Below, piece by piece: positions 25,873 through 34,899 of a stretch of 64,000 nt of DNA. The stretch covers positions 3,038,001 to 3,102,000 of the forward strand of contig NZ_PGET01000001.1 of assembly GCF_002797975.1 (NCBI RefSeq), given 5' to 3'. This DNA comes from [Clostridium] celerecrescens 18A (GTDB lineage: Bacteria; Bacillota; Clostridia; Lachnospirales; Lachnospiraceae). Under the pieces are notes generated by a model. That model made no database searches. It saw only the letters and a list, made by a program, of their open reading frames with translations, and was not told the origin of the DNA. Made by a program: the position numbers and the translations under genes. The first letter of the stretch is position 1; the number at the start of each line of letters is the position of its first letter.

Positions 25873-26919
25873 CTACCTCAACTTTACTGATTTTCCTTCT
25901 TGTTCCACAACCCGCCCGATGATGCCATAGGCGGTCTCCATTTGTGCCTCATTTAAATCCTTCATAATGTTATTTGCATCCTCAGGAGAAACGCTGATCA
26001 ATAGTCCTCCTGAAGTCTGGGGATCACAAAAAATATCACGGATATATTCCTCTGTCTCTCCAAAATCCAGCTTATCCTCTGTATAGGAACGGTTCCGGTA
26101 AGCCCCTTCCGGAATAAGTCCCATCTGGGCAAGGCTTTTTGCTTCCGTCTGTATGGGTAAGTCTTTCACGGAAATTTCAATCGTGACCCCGCTGCCCTCT
26201 GCCATCTCGACAGCATGGCCTGCAAGGCCAAAGCCTGTAATATCGGTGCAGCTATGAACTTCATAATGCTCAATCACCTGCTTTGCCTTCCTGTTTAAGG
26301 AGGTCATGACACGGATCACTTCCTGCTTCGCCTCTTCTGATGCCATATCCGCCTTGACTGCCGTGTTAACGATCCCGGTTCCCAAGGGCTTTGTCAGAAT
26401 GAGAATATCTCCCGGCCTGGCTTCACAGTTTTTAAAAACCTTATCCGGATGAACAAACCCGGTGACACTTAATCCGTATTTGGGTTCGTCATCCTGAATG
26501 GAATGTCCGCCTGCCAGCACGGCTCCTGCCTCAAGAACCTTTGATGCTCCGCCTTCTAAAATCTTTCCCAAAAGGGCAGGATTGACGCAGTTTGGCCATG
26601 CCACAATATTTAGAGCCACTTTTGGTTCTCCACCCATGGCGTAAATATCGCTTAGTGCATTGGCGGCCGCAATCTGGCCAAAGGTATAAGGATCATCCAC
26701 CACAGGGGTGAAAAAATCAAGGGTCTGGATCAATGCTGTCTCCTCGTTCACCTTGTAAATGGCACCGTCATCAGAGGTTTCAATCCCCACCAACAGATTT
26801 GGATCCTTAAATTTTGGCAGGTTCTCTAAAATCCCGGCTAGGGTTCCAGGGCCGATTTTAGCAGCACAGCCAGCAGTTTTCGTCATTTGGGTAAGTCTCA
26901 CTTCTTGATCTGGTATCAT
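25873..26919 (-). CDS. selD: Selenide, water dikinase
   Basis: This 348-residue enzyme makes selenophosphate from selenide and ATP. The catalytic residue is C18 in KTAGCAAKIGPGTLAG, a cysteine form with no in-frame UGA. Other motifs are GIETSDDGAIYKV, LAGGHSIQDDEPKYGLS and GFGLAGHAVEMA. AAGGAG precedes the ATG. It is first in the operon selD-desulfurase-LysR-DUF3343. No selA, selB or tRNA-Sec is seen in the window, so the local use of selenophosphate is probably the Mo hydroxylase. Confidence 0.94.
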   Translation of the reverse strand: MIPDQEVRLTQMTKTAGCAAKIGPGTLAGILENLPKFKDPNLLVGIETSDDGAIYKVNEETALIQTLDFFTPVVDDPYTFGQIAAANALSDIYAMGGEPKVALNIVAWPNCVNPALLGKILEGGASKVLEAGAVLAGGHSIQDDEPKYGLSVTGFVHPDKVFKNCEARPGDILILTKPLGTGIVNTAVKADMASEEAKQEVIRVMTSLNRKAKQVIEHYEVHSCTDITGFGLAGHAVEMAEGSGVTIEISVKDLPIQTEAKSLAQMGLIPEGAYRNRSYTEDKLDFGETEEYIRDIFCDPQTSGGLLISVSPEDANNIMKDLNEAQMETAYGIIGRVVEQEGKSVKLR

Positions 26920-27001
26920 ACCTGTTCTTCTCCTTGTATTTATAGATATTTTCTATCATTATTTTAACATATTGTCGTTTTTTATCAACCCTCCTGAGCA
27001 T

Positions 27002-30000
27002 TTAAGCCAAAGGGATTTCCTTTTTCAGAGTCATGGAATAAATAATTTTTTCTTTTACCCTTTTTCCTGTCATCTGTTCCAACGCCCGCTCATAATAATC
27101 CATCTGCATCTGATACCGCCCTACCAGCACGTTCTCTTCTCCCGGACCGATATGATCCGTCTTATAATCCACCAGAACCAGGCCTCCCTCTTCTTCCATA
27201 TAGGCATCTATGATTCCCTGGATGAGGATCCGCTCATCGGAATCCCCTGCATCCATATCCCGGGCAGGAATTCCAACTACAAACTGCTGTTCTTTTTTTA
27301 AGCGGCCTGACAACTGGGCTGCAGCCAGCCGGTTTCCCAGAGAAGAATTTAAAAAGGACAGAAGCATATCCTCTGACAAAAGGGAAAGGCTTTCTTCATC
27401 CATCCGCTGATCCCTGCGGAATCCTTCCAGGGCATGATGAAGGTCTTCCCTTGTCCTTACCTTTCCAAAGTCCAAAAGCTCCAGAGCCCTGTGATAGGCA
27501 GTTCCCCGAAATGCACCTTTCGGGAGTTCCTCCTTTCCCTCTTCCTTTAAGAATGAAGGAATCGTAGGAAGAAACTCACTTTCCTCTTCATCCGTAAACT
27601 GACCCTGTTTTTTTAACTCGGATACAGTCAGCTTGGTATGAAGCCTGGTATCCGCCTCATGGGGATACCGGTAATCAAAAGCAGCCCTTAGGTCTTTCGC
27701 AAACTCCTGATCATAAACCCTGACCGTATCAAGGGAAAGGAGAGCGTCCTTTGTCAGCTTTTTTTCAGCCTGCCGTTCTATCTCTTCTCCTACCAGACCG
27801 GAAACCGATAATTCCTTTAAAATCAGATTCCCGGTGTCTGCTCCTTCCTCCCCCAGGATTTGGGAAGGGGAATATTTTCCCGACAGGCTCATGAGCATCC
27901 AGTCCAGGTAGGAATCTGCGGAACCAAGAATGGTAAAGGGGATCTGGCCATCTACTCTTATAATATCGGCAAAACGTTCCAGCTTTTTGTCCAGATACCG
28001 GTCAAGTCCGGTCATGATAAGCTTTTCTTTTGCCCTTGTCATAGCCACGTAGAGCACGCGAAGCTCCTCCCCCATGGCTCCAAGGTTCATTTTTCGGCCC
28101 AGGACATGTTTTTTTAAGGTAGGCGCCTTGACACGCCGTTCAAGGTCCAGATGGTCAGTTCCTATCCCTAAGTCCGGATCAATGAGGATCTTTCCATAGG
28201 AATCCTGTTTATTAAACTTTTTCGCCATACCTGCCAGAAATACCACCGGAAATTCCAGCCCCTTGCTCTTATGGATGCTCATAACCCGGACCGTGTTCTC
28301 CTCCCCGGCCAGGGAAGCCTCCCCAAAATCCGTATCGTATTTTTTCAAATTTTCAATATAACGGATAAAATGGAACAATCCGGTATAGCTGGTCCTCTCA
28401 TAGGCAGACGCCTTTTCCACCAGCATGGCAAGGTTGGCCCTCCGGACTTCTCCTGCCGGCATGGCGGAAATATAATCATAGTATCCGGTTCCTTCATACA
28501 GATCATAAAGCAGTTCATGAATGGAAAGATAGGTTGACTTTTCCCTGTAAAGGGAAAGGAGTTCAAAAAAAGTCTCCAGCTTATGAAATAGTCCCGGATA
28601 TTCCGGATCATCCAACTCCCCATATTCCTTTCTGTAATGCTGCCATGCTCCATATAATCCCCTGTCCTGGCCTTTTTTAGCCGTCTTTTTCCAGACAGCC
28701 ATCAAATGAGCCATTTCTTCATCCGTTACCCTGCCAATGGGGGACTTTAATACTGCAGCCAGAGGGATATCCTGCATGGGGTTGTCAATGATATTCAGCA
28801 TGGAAAGAATGGTTTCCACCTCAGGAGCGGTGAAATATCCGGTTTTCCGTTCTGCATAGGCCGGAATCCCTTCATTCATCAGGACGTTTACAAAGTCTTC
28901 CGCCCATCCGCTTAAAGATCTTAGCAGGATCACCACATCTCCATATCCTGCGATGCGGTATCCTCCCTTTCCTCCAAACCTTTTATCCCAGATCAAAAGA
29001 CCGTTTACCGGATCCGTAAGCTCTTTGATCTTCCCTGCAATGACCTTTGCCTCCATCTCCCGGCTGGTATAATCCACGGCATCGTCATCAAGCTGCTTTA
29101 ATAAATTCCCTGACCCATGGATCATGAGAAATTCTGTTTTCTCTCCTGCACGGCCCTCTTCCTCAGGAAATTCCGCTCCCGGATGGAGTGCTGCGTCCTT
29201 TGTATACTGTATATTCCCCAAATTCTTAGTCATGATCTGGTAGAATACCTCATTAATGCTCCTAAGGACTTCAGCCCTGCTTCGGAAATTCTGGTGCAGC
29301 TCGATTTTCTGGTAGTTTCCTTCCTCTTTCGAGTAGGAATCATACTTCTCTAAAAACAGCTGGGGCCTTGCCAGACGGAACTGGTAGATGCTCTGCTTCA
29401 CATCCCCAACCATAAATACGTTGGGAGTTCCAAACCGCTCTCTGGAAATACTGCCGATCAGGGCTTCCTGGACATCATTGCTGTCCTGGTATTCATCCAC
29501 CAGAATTTCCTCGAACTGCCTGCTGAGCTCATCTGCCACCTCAGTGGCCGCCGTCTTACCCTCTTCTCTTGTCAATAGTATCTCCAAAGCATAATGCTCC
29601 AAGTCATTAAAATCCACCAGGTTCTTTTCCCGTTTCTTTTCCTGGTACCTGCGGGCATATTCTCCTGCCAGATGAAGCAGGGTCGTCACCGCATCCCTGG
29701 TTCCCCTGATATCGGAAAGAACCTCCTCCGGCGATTCAAAGCAGTATAAATCAAGAAGCTTTCCCACCGCCTTTTTCACCCGGTCACGGATTCCCGTTAC
29801 AAATGCCTTCTTCCCTGCATCAATATCCTTGCTCCGAATAGAAGCCAGACGGTCAAAGGAGGCCTTTTTTAACTGCTCATTAAACGCCTCATAATCCTCG
29901 GCAAGACTTAAGCGGTCCAGCAGCTGGAGGTCATTAGCCAGCATAGGCAGATAGGCCTCCGGCCCGTTCTCTTCTTCACAGACCTCCATGGCCTTTTCCA

Positions 30001-30691
30001 CCTGAAATTTTAATTCCGAAAGCTGAAGCCCGGCATCCTTCATTAAAAATTTCATCCAGCCCGTATCCATGATCTGATCCATATCAGAGGTTTCAAGTTC
30101 TTTTCTGCACTGGTCTAGCCACTCAATGGGCCAGGGATTGCTCTGGGAGAAGGTAAACACCTGCATAATATAGTTTTCAATTCCCTTATCAGACTTTCCT
30201 GTAGCATAGGTTTCCACGAATTTCTCAAATAAGGGATCTGCCTTCTCGTAATACTCTTCCAGCATCTCCTTCATCACATCAGCCCGTAAAAGGATAAGCT
30301 CTCCCTCATCCCCCACCCGGAAGGCAGGGTCAATATCCAGCTTATTATAATGATCTTTAATAAGACCCAGACAGAAACTGTCAATGGTGGTGATCTGGGC
30401 ATAGGGGATCATGGCTGCCTGCATCTGTAAATGGGAGCTGTCCGGATTCTCCATAAGCTTTTCATCTACGGCCTTTAACACCCGTTCCCGCATTTCATCG
30501 GCAGCCGCCTTTGTAAAGGTCATGACCAGGAGCTGATCGATCCTTAAAGGAGCTTCTCCTTCCGTGATCATACGGATAATCCGTTCTACCAATACGGCCG
30601 TCTTACCGCTTCCTGCCGCCGCCGATACCAGGAGATTTCTGTTTCTGCTCTCTATGACGGCCTTTTGTTCCTCTGTCCAGCTAATCGCCAT
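27002..30691 (-). CDS. addA: ATP-dependent helicase/nuclease subunit A
   Basis: This 1229-residue UvrD-like helicase with a C-terminal RecB-type nuclease has Walker A AAAGSGKTAVLV with K30. Helicase motifs continue with VDEYQDSNDVQ, VGDVKQSIYQFR, HQNFRSR and MSIHKSKGLEFPVVFL. The nuclease core near the end reads QGIIDAYMEEEGG and LVDYKTDHI. The start MAISWTEEQK is chosen because GGAG lies 6 nt upstream; longer in-frame starts fall inside addB. It overlaps the addB stop by 11 nt. AddAB processes double-strand breaks and loads RecA. Confidence 0.94.
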   Translation of the reverse strand: MAISWTEEQKAVIESRNRNLLVSAAAGSGKTAVLVERIIRMITEGEAPLRIDQLLVMTFTKAAADEMRERVLKAVDEKLMENPDSSHLQMQAAMIPYAQITTIDSFCLGLIKDHYNKLDIDPAFRVGDEGELILLRADVMKEMLEEYYEKADPLFEKFVETYATGKSDKGIENYIMQVFTFSQSNPWPIEWLDQCRKELETSDMDQIMDTGWMKFLMKDAGLQLSELKFQVEKAMEVCEEENGPEAYLPMLANDLQLLDRLSLAEDYEAFNEQLKKASFDRLASIRSKDIDAGKKAFVTGIRDRVKKAVGKLLDLYCFESPEEVLSDIRGTRDAVTTLLHLAGEYARRYQEKKREKNLVDFNDLEHYALEILLTREEGKTAATEVADELSRQFEEILVDEYQDSNDVQEALIGSISRERFGTPNVFMVGDVKQSIYQFRLARPQLFLEKYDSYSKEEGNYQKIELHQNFRSRAEVLRSINEVFYQIMTKNLGNIQYTKDAALHPGAEFPEEEGRAGEKTEFLMIHGSGNLLKQLDDDAVDYTSREMEAKVIAGKIKELTDPVNGLLIWDKRFGGKGGYRIAGYGDVVILLRSLSGWAEDFVNVLMNEGIPAYAERKTGYFTAPEVETILSMLNIIDNPMQDIPLAAVLKSPIGRVTDEEMAHLMAVWKKTAKKGQDRGLYGAWQHYRKEYGELDDPEYPGLFHKLETFFELLSLYREKSTYLSIHELLYDLYEGTGYYDYISAMPAGEVRRANLAMLVEKASAYERTSYTGLFHFIRYIENLKKYDTDFGEASLAGEENTVRVMSIHKSKGLEFPVVFLAGMAKKFNKQDSYGKILIDPDLGIGTDHLDLERRVKAPTLKKHVLGRKMNLGAMGEELRVLYVAMTRAKEKLIMTGLDRYLDKKLERFADIIRVDGQIPFTILGSADSYLDWMLMSLSGKYSPSQILGEEGADTGNLILKELSVSGLVGEEIERQAEKKLTKDALLSLDTVRVYDQEFAKDLRAAFDYRYPHEADTRLHTKLTVSELKKQGQFTDEEESEFLPTIPSFLKEEGKEELPKGAFRGTAYHRALELLDFGKVRTREDLHHALEGFRRDQRMDEESLSLLSEDMLLSFLNSSLGNRLAAAQLSGRLKKEQQFVVGIPARDMDAGDSDERILIQGIIDAYMEEEGGLVLVDYKTDHIGPGEENVLVGRYQMQMDYYERALEQMTGKRVKEKIIYSMTLKKEIPLA

Positions 30692-33600
30692 TTGACTCTC
30701 CTTCCTCATCTTCTCCTTCAATGACCGGCCATATTTCTTCGGATTTTAAGGCTTTAAATTTCCGGAAACCATATCCGGCCGTCTTTAAGTCAAATCCGCA
30801 GACCGCATGGTAGGGGCAGTAATCACAGGCGCTGCGGTTCCCCTGCTTGTAGGGATTTACATCGATGACGCCGTCAAGGATCTCTCTTCCTTCTGACGTT
30901 AATTTTTCCCGCACAAACTGCCTGAGTGCAGAAAAACGATTGCCGCCTGCTACCGATGACCTGGCTTCCTGAATGATCCCATTTTTCATGGCAACAGGAA
31001 TTACGTCGGATTCCGTTTCGATCTCATGATCCAGGTGAGAGATGGCGTCTAAATCACTGTTGACCAGGCCGTTCATGCGAAGCTGTTTCAGTATCTTTCC
31101 GTCTATCTCTTCAGCCGTCATTTCCCCTTCCCTTTCAATGACAGGGTCGTTGATGTTATAGTAAAAGATTCCGGCAGGAACCACAGGCTTGTCCGGCTTT
31201 TTCCGCTCCTCCATCTCCAAAGCTGCATCCATATAGACCACCAATTGTAGCTGAAGGCCGTAATACAGGGCCGTTAAATCAAATGCTGTGCTTCCTGACT
31301 TGTAATCAATGATCTTCACATAGACTGCATCTTCATCCTCACATAAATCCATACGGTCGATCCTGCCTCTTAAATGAATGGCCTCCTCCTTTGAAAGAGG
31401 AATCCTCATGGCCTTTAACTGATCGGCAGCAGAAAAGGAAACCTCAAATCCCACCGGAACAAAATCCCCTTTTTTCAGCTGTTCGGAAAGAGCCCACACC
31501 GTACGGTCCGTAATCCGTTCCACCTTGCCTGCCAGATAGGCGTTTCTTGCAGAACTTTTTAAGATGGTATTCCCATATTCCTCAGTCACCTTCGTCACAC
31601 ATTCATGGACCAGGCTTTTCCTCTCTTCCTCGGTCAGGGTCTTAAAATCCCTTCCCTCTTCTTTCATGCGCTGAAACCATAAGTCAATGGAATCGTGAAA
31701 CAGGTTACCGATATCCATGGCTGCCAGCTCATATTCCTGCCTCTCCATTAACTCCAGCCCATAATTTAAGAAGTGGGCATAGGCACAGGAAGCGTATTGT
31801 TCCATCCTCGTTACACTTCCGCTTATGACGGAACCGTAGAGAGCCTTTGCCGCCGCTTTTCCGATTCCCCTCTGTTCATAGGAACAGAAAGCAGCCTCTG
31901 CCAGCCTCTTTCCTTCCTCCCTATGGTCCTCTGATAAAAGAAAGGCCTTAAAAAGTTCCAATAGCTCCCCGTCTTCGCCTTTGTTTCCGAATTCGCGGAG
32001 TCCGGCTGCAAGCCGGTCCTTTGCCTCTCTCATAGACAGAGGAACAGCCGTCCTTATTGGGGAAACTTCCGAAAGACCAGGAAACAGTCTTTTCAGTTCG
32101 CCTATCAGAGTGGAAGGGCGCAGGCTTTTCCCGCTGCCATCCATGGCTGCATAGGATAAAACCAACCGTTTTTCCGGTTTTGTAAGAGCCAGGTAAAGAT
32201 AAAATCTTTGCCGGAATCCCTCTTCCCTGGCAGTAGGCGCAAGCTCCATATCATGAGTTCCAAGAAATTCTCTTTCCCGGTCCGTAAACAGGCTGCTTTT
32301 TTCCTTTTTCACCGGTACGATCCCGTCATTGACCCCTACAAAAAACAATACCTTAATATGATCCAGCCTGGTTCTGGTGATATCTCCCACCACGACCCGG
32401 TCTACAGTAGCTGGAATCATGCCCACCTGGATCTCCGAAAAGCCGGCGTCCAGAATTTCCCCATACTCTCTGCGGCTTACATGCTCTTCACCTAAAAGCC
32501 CCGCCAGGCGGTCAAATAAGTCCATGACCAGCCCATAAACCTGACTGTACTCCATGGCAAGGGTAAAATCCCCCATTTCCCGGAACTTTTCCGTGGAGAT
32601 CAGCATCTTTTCTTCGATCCCTGTCTCCATGAGAAGGGCAGCAACGGCTCCAGTCATGGAAGCCACCGTGGAATCCGGGTTCCTAAAAGCCTCTCGTAGG
32701 CGCCCTAAGGGCGCCATAAGCTCCTCACGGAATCCATTTAATTCTTCCAGATTAAGCTCCTTGCCGCCACGGTACCAGCCTTCCCACTGGGCATTCCATC
32801 GTTTAAATCCCCGGATTCCCATGGCAATGACATAATTCTCCAGGCGGTCCATTTTCTCCTCATCCTCTTTGGCCGCAATGAGGCCGGTTCTCAAATAACG
32901 AAATACGGATTCATAGGAAAAATCCTTTTGAATGATTTCCATGGCAGCACGGATTAACTCTACCATTGGATTTTTTAAAATGCTTTTTTTATTATCCAGA
33001 AAATAAGGGATCCCATTTAACTGAAACTGATGTATGATTTCATTGGAATAGCCACCAATATCCCCGGTTATGACCGCCATATCCCGGTAACGGAGTCCCT
33101 GATCCCGGATCTCCTCTTCCATGGAGCGGATCACAAAAGCGATTTCCTCCATTGGATTTAAAGCCTTAACCAGACGTATGGAACCGGAACCCTCCCGGCA
33201 GGACTTTCCTTTATAACGGTATAGATTTTGTTCCAGAAAATCCAGGGAATTATCCCCGCAGCCCTGTCCTTCCCGGTTCTCTCCACTGGCCTCTCTCTGG
33301 AAACGGATAGCCGGATGGTTTTTAAGAAGGATATCCTTCTCTTTTCCGGCCCCCGTCTCTTTTGCCAGTTCATTTAATTTCCAGATCATCTGGCGGCTCA
33401 TGTGAAATAACTCCTGGACACCGGACTTTCTGCTCATGTTTTCGGCAGGGTCTATGGTCACGGTAACAATGACACGTTTGCTGTAGCGGAGAAACAGCTC
33501 CAGGATCCGGTACTGGACCGGGGTAAAACCGGTATAGCCATCAAGGGTGATCACGCTGTTTTTAATCAGCTCTGACCGTGGAAGGATCCTGCACAGCACA

Positions 33601-34142
33601 TCTAGGATCTCCTCCGTGGTAATATATTTATCCTTTATGTAGTCCTTAAAACCCTGATAAATGACAGAAATATCGGATAGCTTCTGTCGAAGCATAGGAC
33701 TTATGGTATCAGGTATCTCCTTGTTTAACATATCCGGTGTTATGCCGTACTGGTAAAGCTCTGACAGCATAGACTTTAGCTGGGAGATAAACCCTGACTT
33801 TGATAAATGTTCTTTATAAAGGACCAGGTCCTTTTTCTTATTGGCAGCTACCTTCCGCAGCACCATGGATTTTCCCATATCGTCAAGAATCTGGGGACAT
33901 GAAATGGCAAGCTCCTCAAATACCCGGTAAGCAAGACGTTTGAAACTTACGATATCAATATTCATGACCCCGTGGTTTGGATGAAGGGAAACGATCTCCT
34001 TCTGGGTCTGCATGGTGAACTGTTCCGGAACAATGGCGAAATACCGGGTATCCGGTTGCTCTATGGACTGGCGGATCAATTCCGTATAAAGGCGGAAAGT
34101 CTTACCGGAACCAGATCCGCCCAATATCAATTGAAGGGACAT
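30681..34142 (-). CDS. addB: ATP-dependent helicase/nuclease subunit B
   Basis: This 1153-residue AddB has a Walker A motif at the extreme N-terminus (LILGGSGSGKTFRL, K14). The C-terminal nuclease core is GRIDRMDLCEDED followed by IIDYKSGST. Cysteines of the Fe-S staple are one at YASCAYAHFL and three in CDYCPYHAVCGF. The ATG before SLQLILGG is taken as start, with AAAGGAG 12 nt upstream; a longer frame to 34190 has no ribosome binding site and runs through a repeated leader element. It is translationally coupled to addA. Confidence 0.92.
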   Translation of the reverse strand: MSLQLILGGSGSGKTFRLYTELIRQSIEQPDTRYFAIVPEQFTMQTQKEIVSLHPNHGVMNIDIVSFKRLAYRVFEELAISCPQILDDMGKSMVLRKVAANKKKDLVLYKEHLSKSGFISQLKSMLSELYQYGITPDMLNKEIPDTISPMLRQKLSDISVIYQGFKDYIKDKYITTEEILDVLCRILPRSELIKNSVITLDGYTGFTPVQYRILELFLRYSKRVIVTVTIDPAENMSRKSGVQELFHMSRQMIWKLNELAKETGAGKEKDILLKNHPAIRFQREASGENREGQGCGDNSLDFLEQNLYRYKGKSCREGSGSIRLVKALNPMEEIAFVIRSMEEEIRDQGLRYRDMAVITGDIGGYSNEIIHQFQLNGIPYFLDNKKSILKNPMVELIRAAMEIIQKDFSYESVFRYLRTGLIAAKEDEEKMDRLENYVIAMGIRGFKRWNAQWEGWYRGGKELNLEELNGFREELMAPLGRLREAFRNPDSTVASMTGAVAALLMETGIEEKMLISTEKFREMGDFTLAMEYSQVYGLVMDLFDRLAGLLGEEHVSRREYGEILDAGFSEIQVGMIPATVDRVVVGDITRTRLDHIKVLFFVGVNDGIVPVKKEKSSLFTDREREFLGTHDMELAPTAREEGFRQRFYLYLALTKPEKRLVLSYAAMDGSGKSLRPSTLIGELKRLFPGLSEVSPIRTAVPLSMREAKDRLAAGLREFGNKGEDGELLELFKAFLLSEDHREEGKRLAEAAFCSYEQRGIGKAAAKALYGSVISGSVTRMEQYASCAYAHFLNYGLELMERQEYELAAMDIGNLFHDSIDLWFQRMKEEGRDFKTLTEEERKSLVHECVTKVTEEYGNTILKSSARNAYLAGKVERITDRTVWALSEQLKKGDFVPVGFEVSFSAADQLKAMRIPLSKEEAIHLRGRIDRMDLCEDEDAVYVKIIDYKSGSTAFDLTALYYGLQLQLVVYMDAALEMEERKKPDKPVVPAGIFYYNINDPVIEREGEMTAEEIDGKILKQLRMNGLVNSDLDAISHLDHEIETESDVIPVAMKNGIIQEARSSVAGGNRFSALRQFVREKLTSEGREILDGVIDVNPYKQGNRSACDYCPYHAVCGFDLKTAGYGFRKFKALKSEEIWPVIEGEDEEGESNGD

Positions 34143-34173
34143 AACATTTTTCGTCTCCTTTCCTAAATTTTTT

Positions 34174-34215
34174 CCATGTTTTTTGGGCATAAAGGGATAC
34201 CCGCAGGGTGTTTCC
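34174..34215 (-). repeat. Two-hairpin leader element, copy upstream of addB
   Basis: On the minus strand it reads GGAAACACCCTGCGGGTATC and continues CCTTTATGCCCAAAAAACATGG. ACCC/GGGT can form a small hairpin, or GGGTAT can pair with ATGCCC. It ends 12 nt before the addB ribosome binding site. A partial second copy (GAAACACCCTGAGGTG) lies just upstream, around 34223-34240. Related copies precede the genes at 49697 and 54348. Confidence 0.6.
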
Positions 34216-34380
34216 TGTTTTTTGCACCTCAGGGTGTTTCATCCTGTTATATGTGAAAAACAAAACTCGTGTTCGTTTATCATCTTAACACAGATTTCCT
34301 CCTCTAACAATGAAATCTTAGGTATGAAACCCCCGGACCCATTCATACATTATAACAAAACTGTACGGAGGGCCTTTTTT

Positions 34381-34821
34381 ATGAGCTCTAAAACAAAAAT
34401 AGTTGTTTTACGAATGAAAGAAATCATCTATACTGCAATCTTCGTTGGCCTTGGAATCCTACTCATCACTTTGTTTTTAGTCATGTTCCGCCCGAAGAAG
34501 GATGCTGTTCCGACTTCCGGCGATCCTGTGCACTATGTTCCGGGAGTGTATTCCTCTGTCATTACGTTGAACAGCCAGGATATCAATGTGGAGGTCACGG
34601 TTGACTCCAAAAAAATCACTTCCGTTACTCTGGTTCCTTTGAGCGAAGCCGTCACCACCATGTATCCCCTGATGCAGCCGGCCATGGATAACCTGTCACA
34701 GCAGATTATTAATAACCAGTCCACAAAGAACGTATCCTATGCAACCGAGTCCCGCTATACTTCGGGCGTGCTTTTAAAAGCCGTGGATCAGGCCATTGCA
34801 AAAGCTCAGATAACGGAATAA
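34381..34821 (+). CDS. FMN-binding domain protein with N-terminal membrane anchor
   Basis: This 146-residue protein has one hydrophobic segment at about 17-36 (IYTAIFVGLGILLITLFLVM) and an extracytoplasmic FMN_bind-like domain starting at PVHYVPGVYSSVI. The end (ATESRYTSGVLLKAVDQAI) resembles the loop that carries the flavinylated threonine in this family, but the full D-G-x-S-x-A/S-T motif is not present. The start has GGAGG 10 nt before; a longer frame upstream is intergenic. It is divergent from addB and followed by a MATE gene with its own promoter. Redox partner unknown. Confidence 0.7.
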   Translation: MSSKTKIVVLRMKEIIYTAIFVGLGILLITLFLVMFRPKKDAVPTSGDPVHYVPGVYSSVITLNSQDINVEVTVDSKKITSVTLVPLSEAVTTMYPLMQPAMDNLSQQIINNQSTKNVSYATESRYTSGVLLKAVDQAIAKAQITE

Positions 34822-34829
34822 GGCGGGGA

Positions 34830-34858
34830 TTGTATTTTTCCATTTTTGACAGTATAAT
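34830..34858 (+). promoter_or_regulatory. Sigma-A promoter of the MATE gene
   Basis: TTGTAT, 17-nt spacer, consensus TATAAT, about 42 nt before the MATE start codon. Confidence 0.65.
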
Positions 34859-34899
34859 GGAAAAAAAGAATACATAATTACTTGAATGAGGAAACAGAG

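Noticed and set aside
25873..26919. Selenocysteine-containing SelD
   Set aside because: The catalytic position is a TGC cysteine codon (C18) and the frame has no internal UGA.
34143..34190. Sixteen extra codons at the addB N-terminus
   Set aside because: No ribosome binding site precedes the ATG at 34190, and the Walker A motif is normally within the first 15 residues; the segment overlaps the leader element.
34336..34380. Forespore-type promoter (GTATG-17-CATACAT) before the FMN-binding gene
   Set aside because: The -10 matches poorly and nothing else ties this gene to sporulation.
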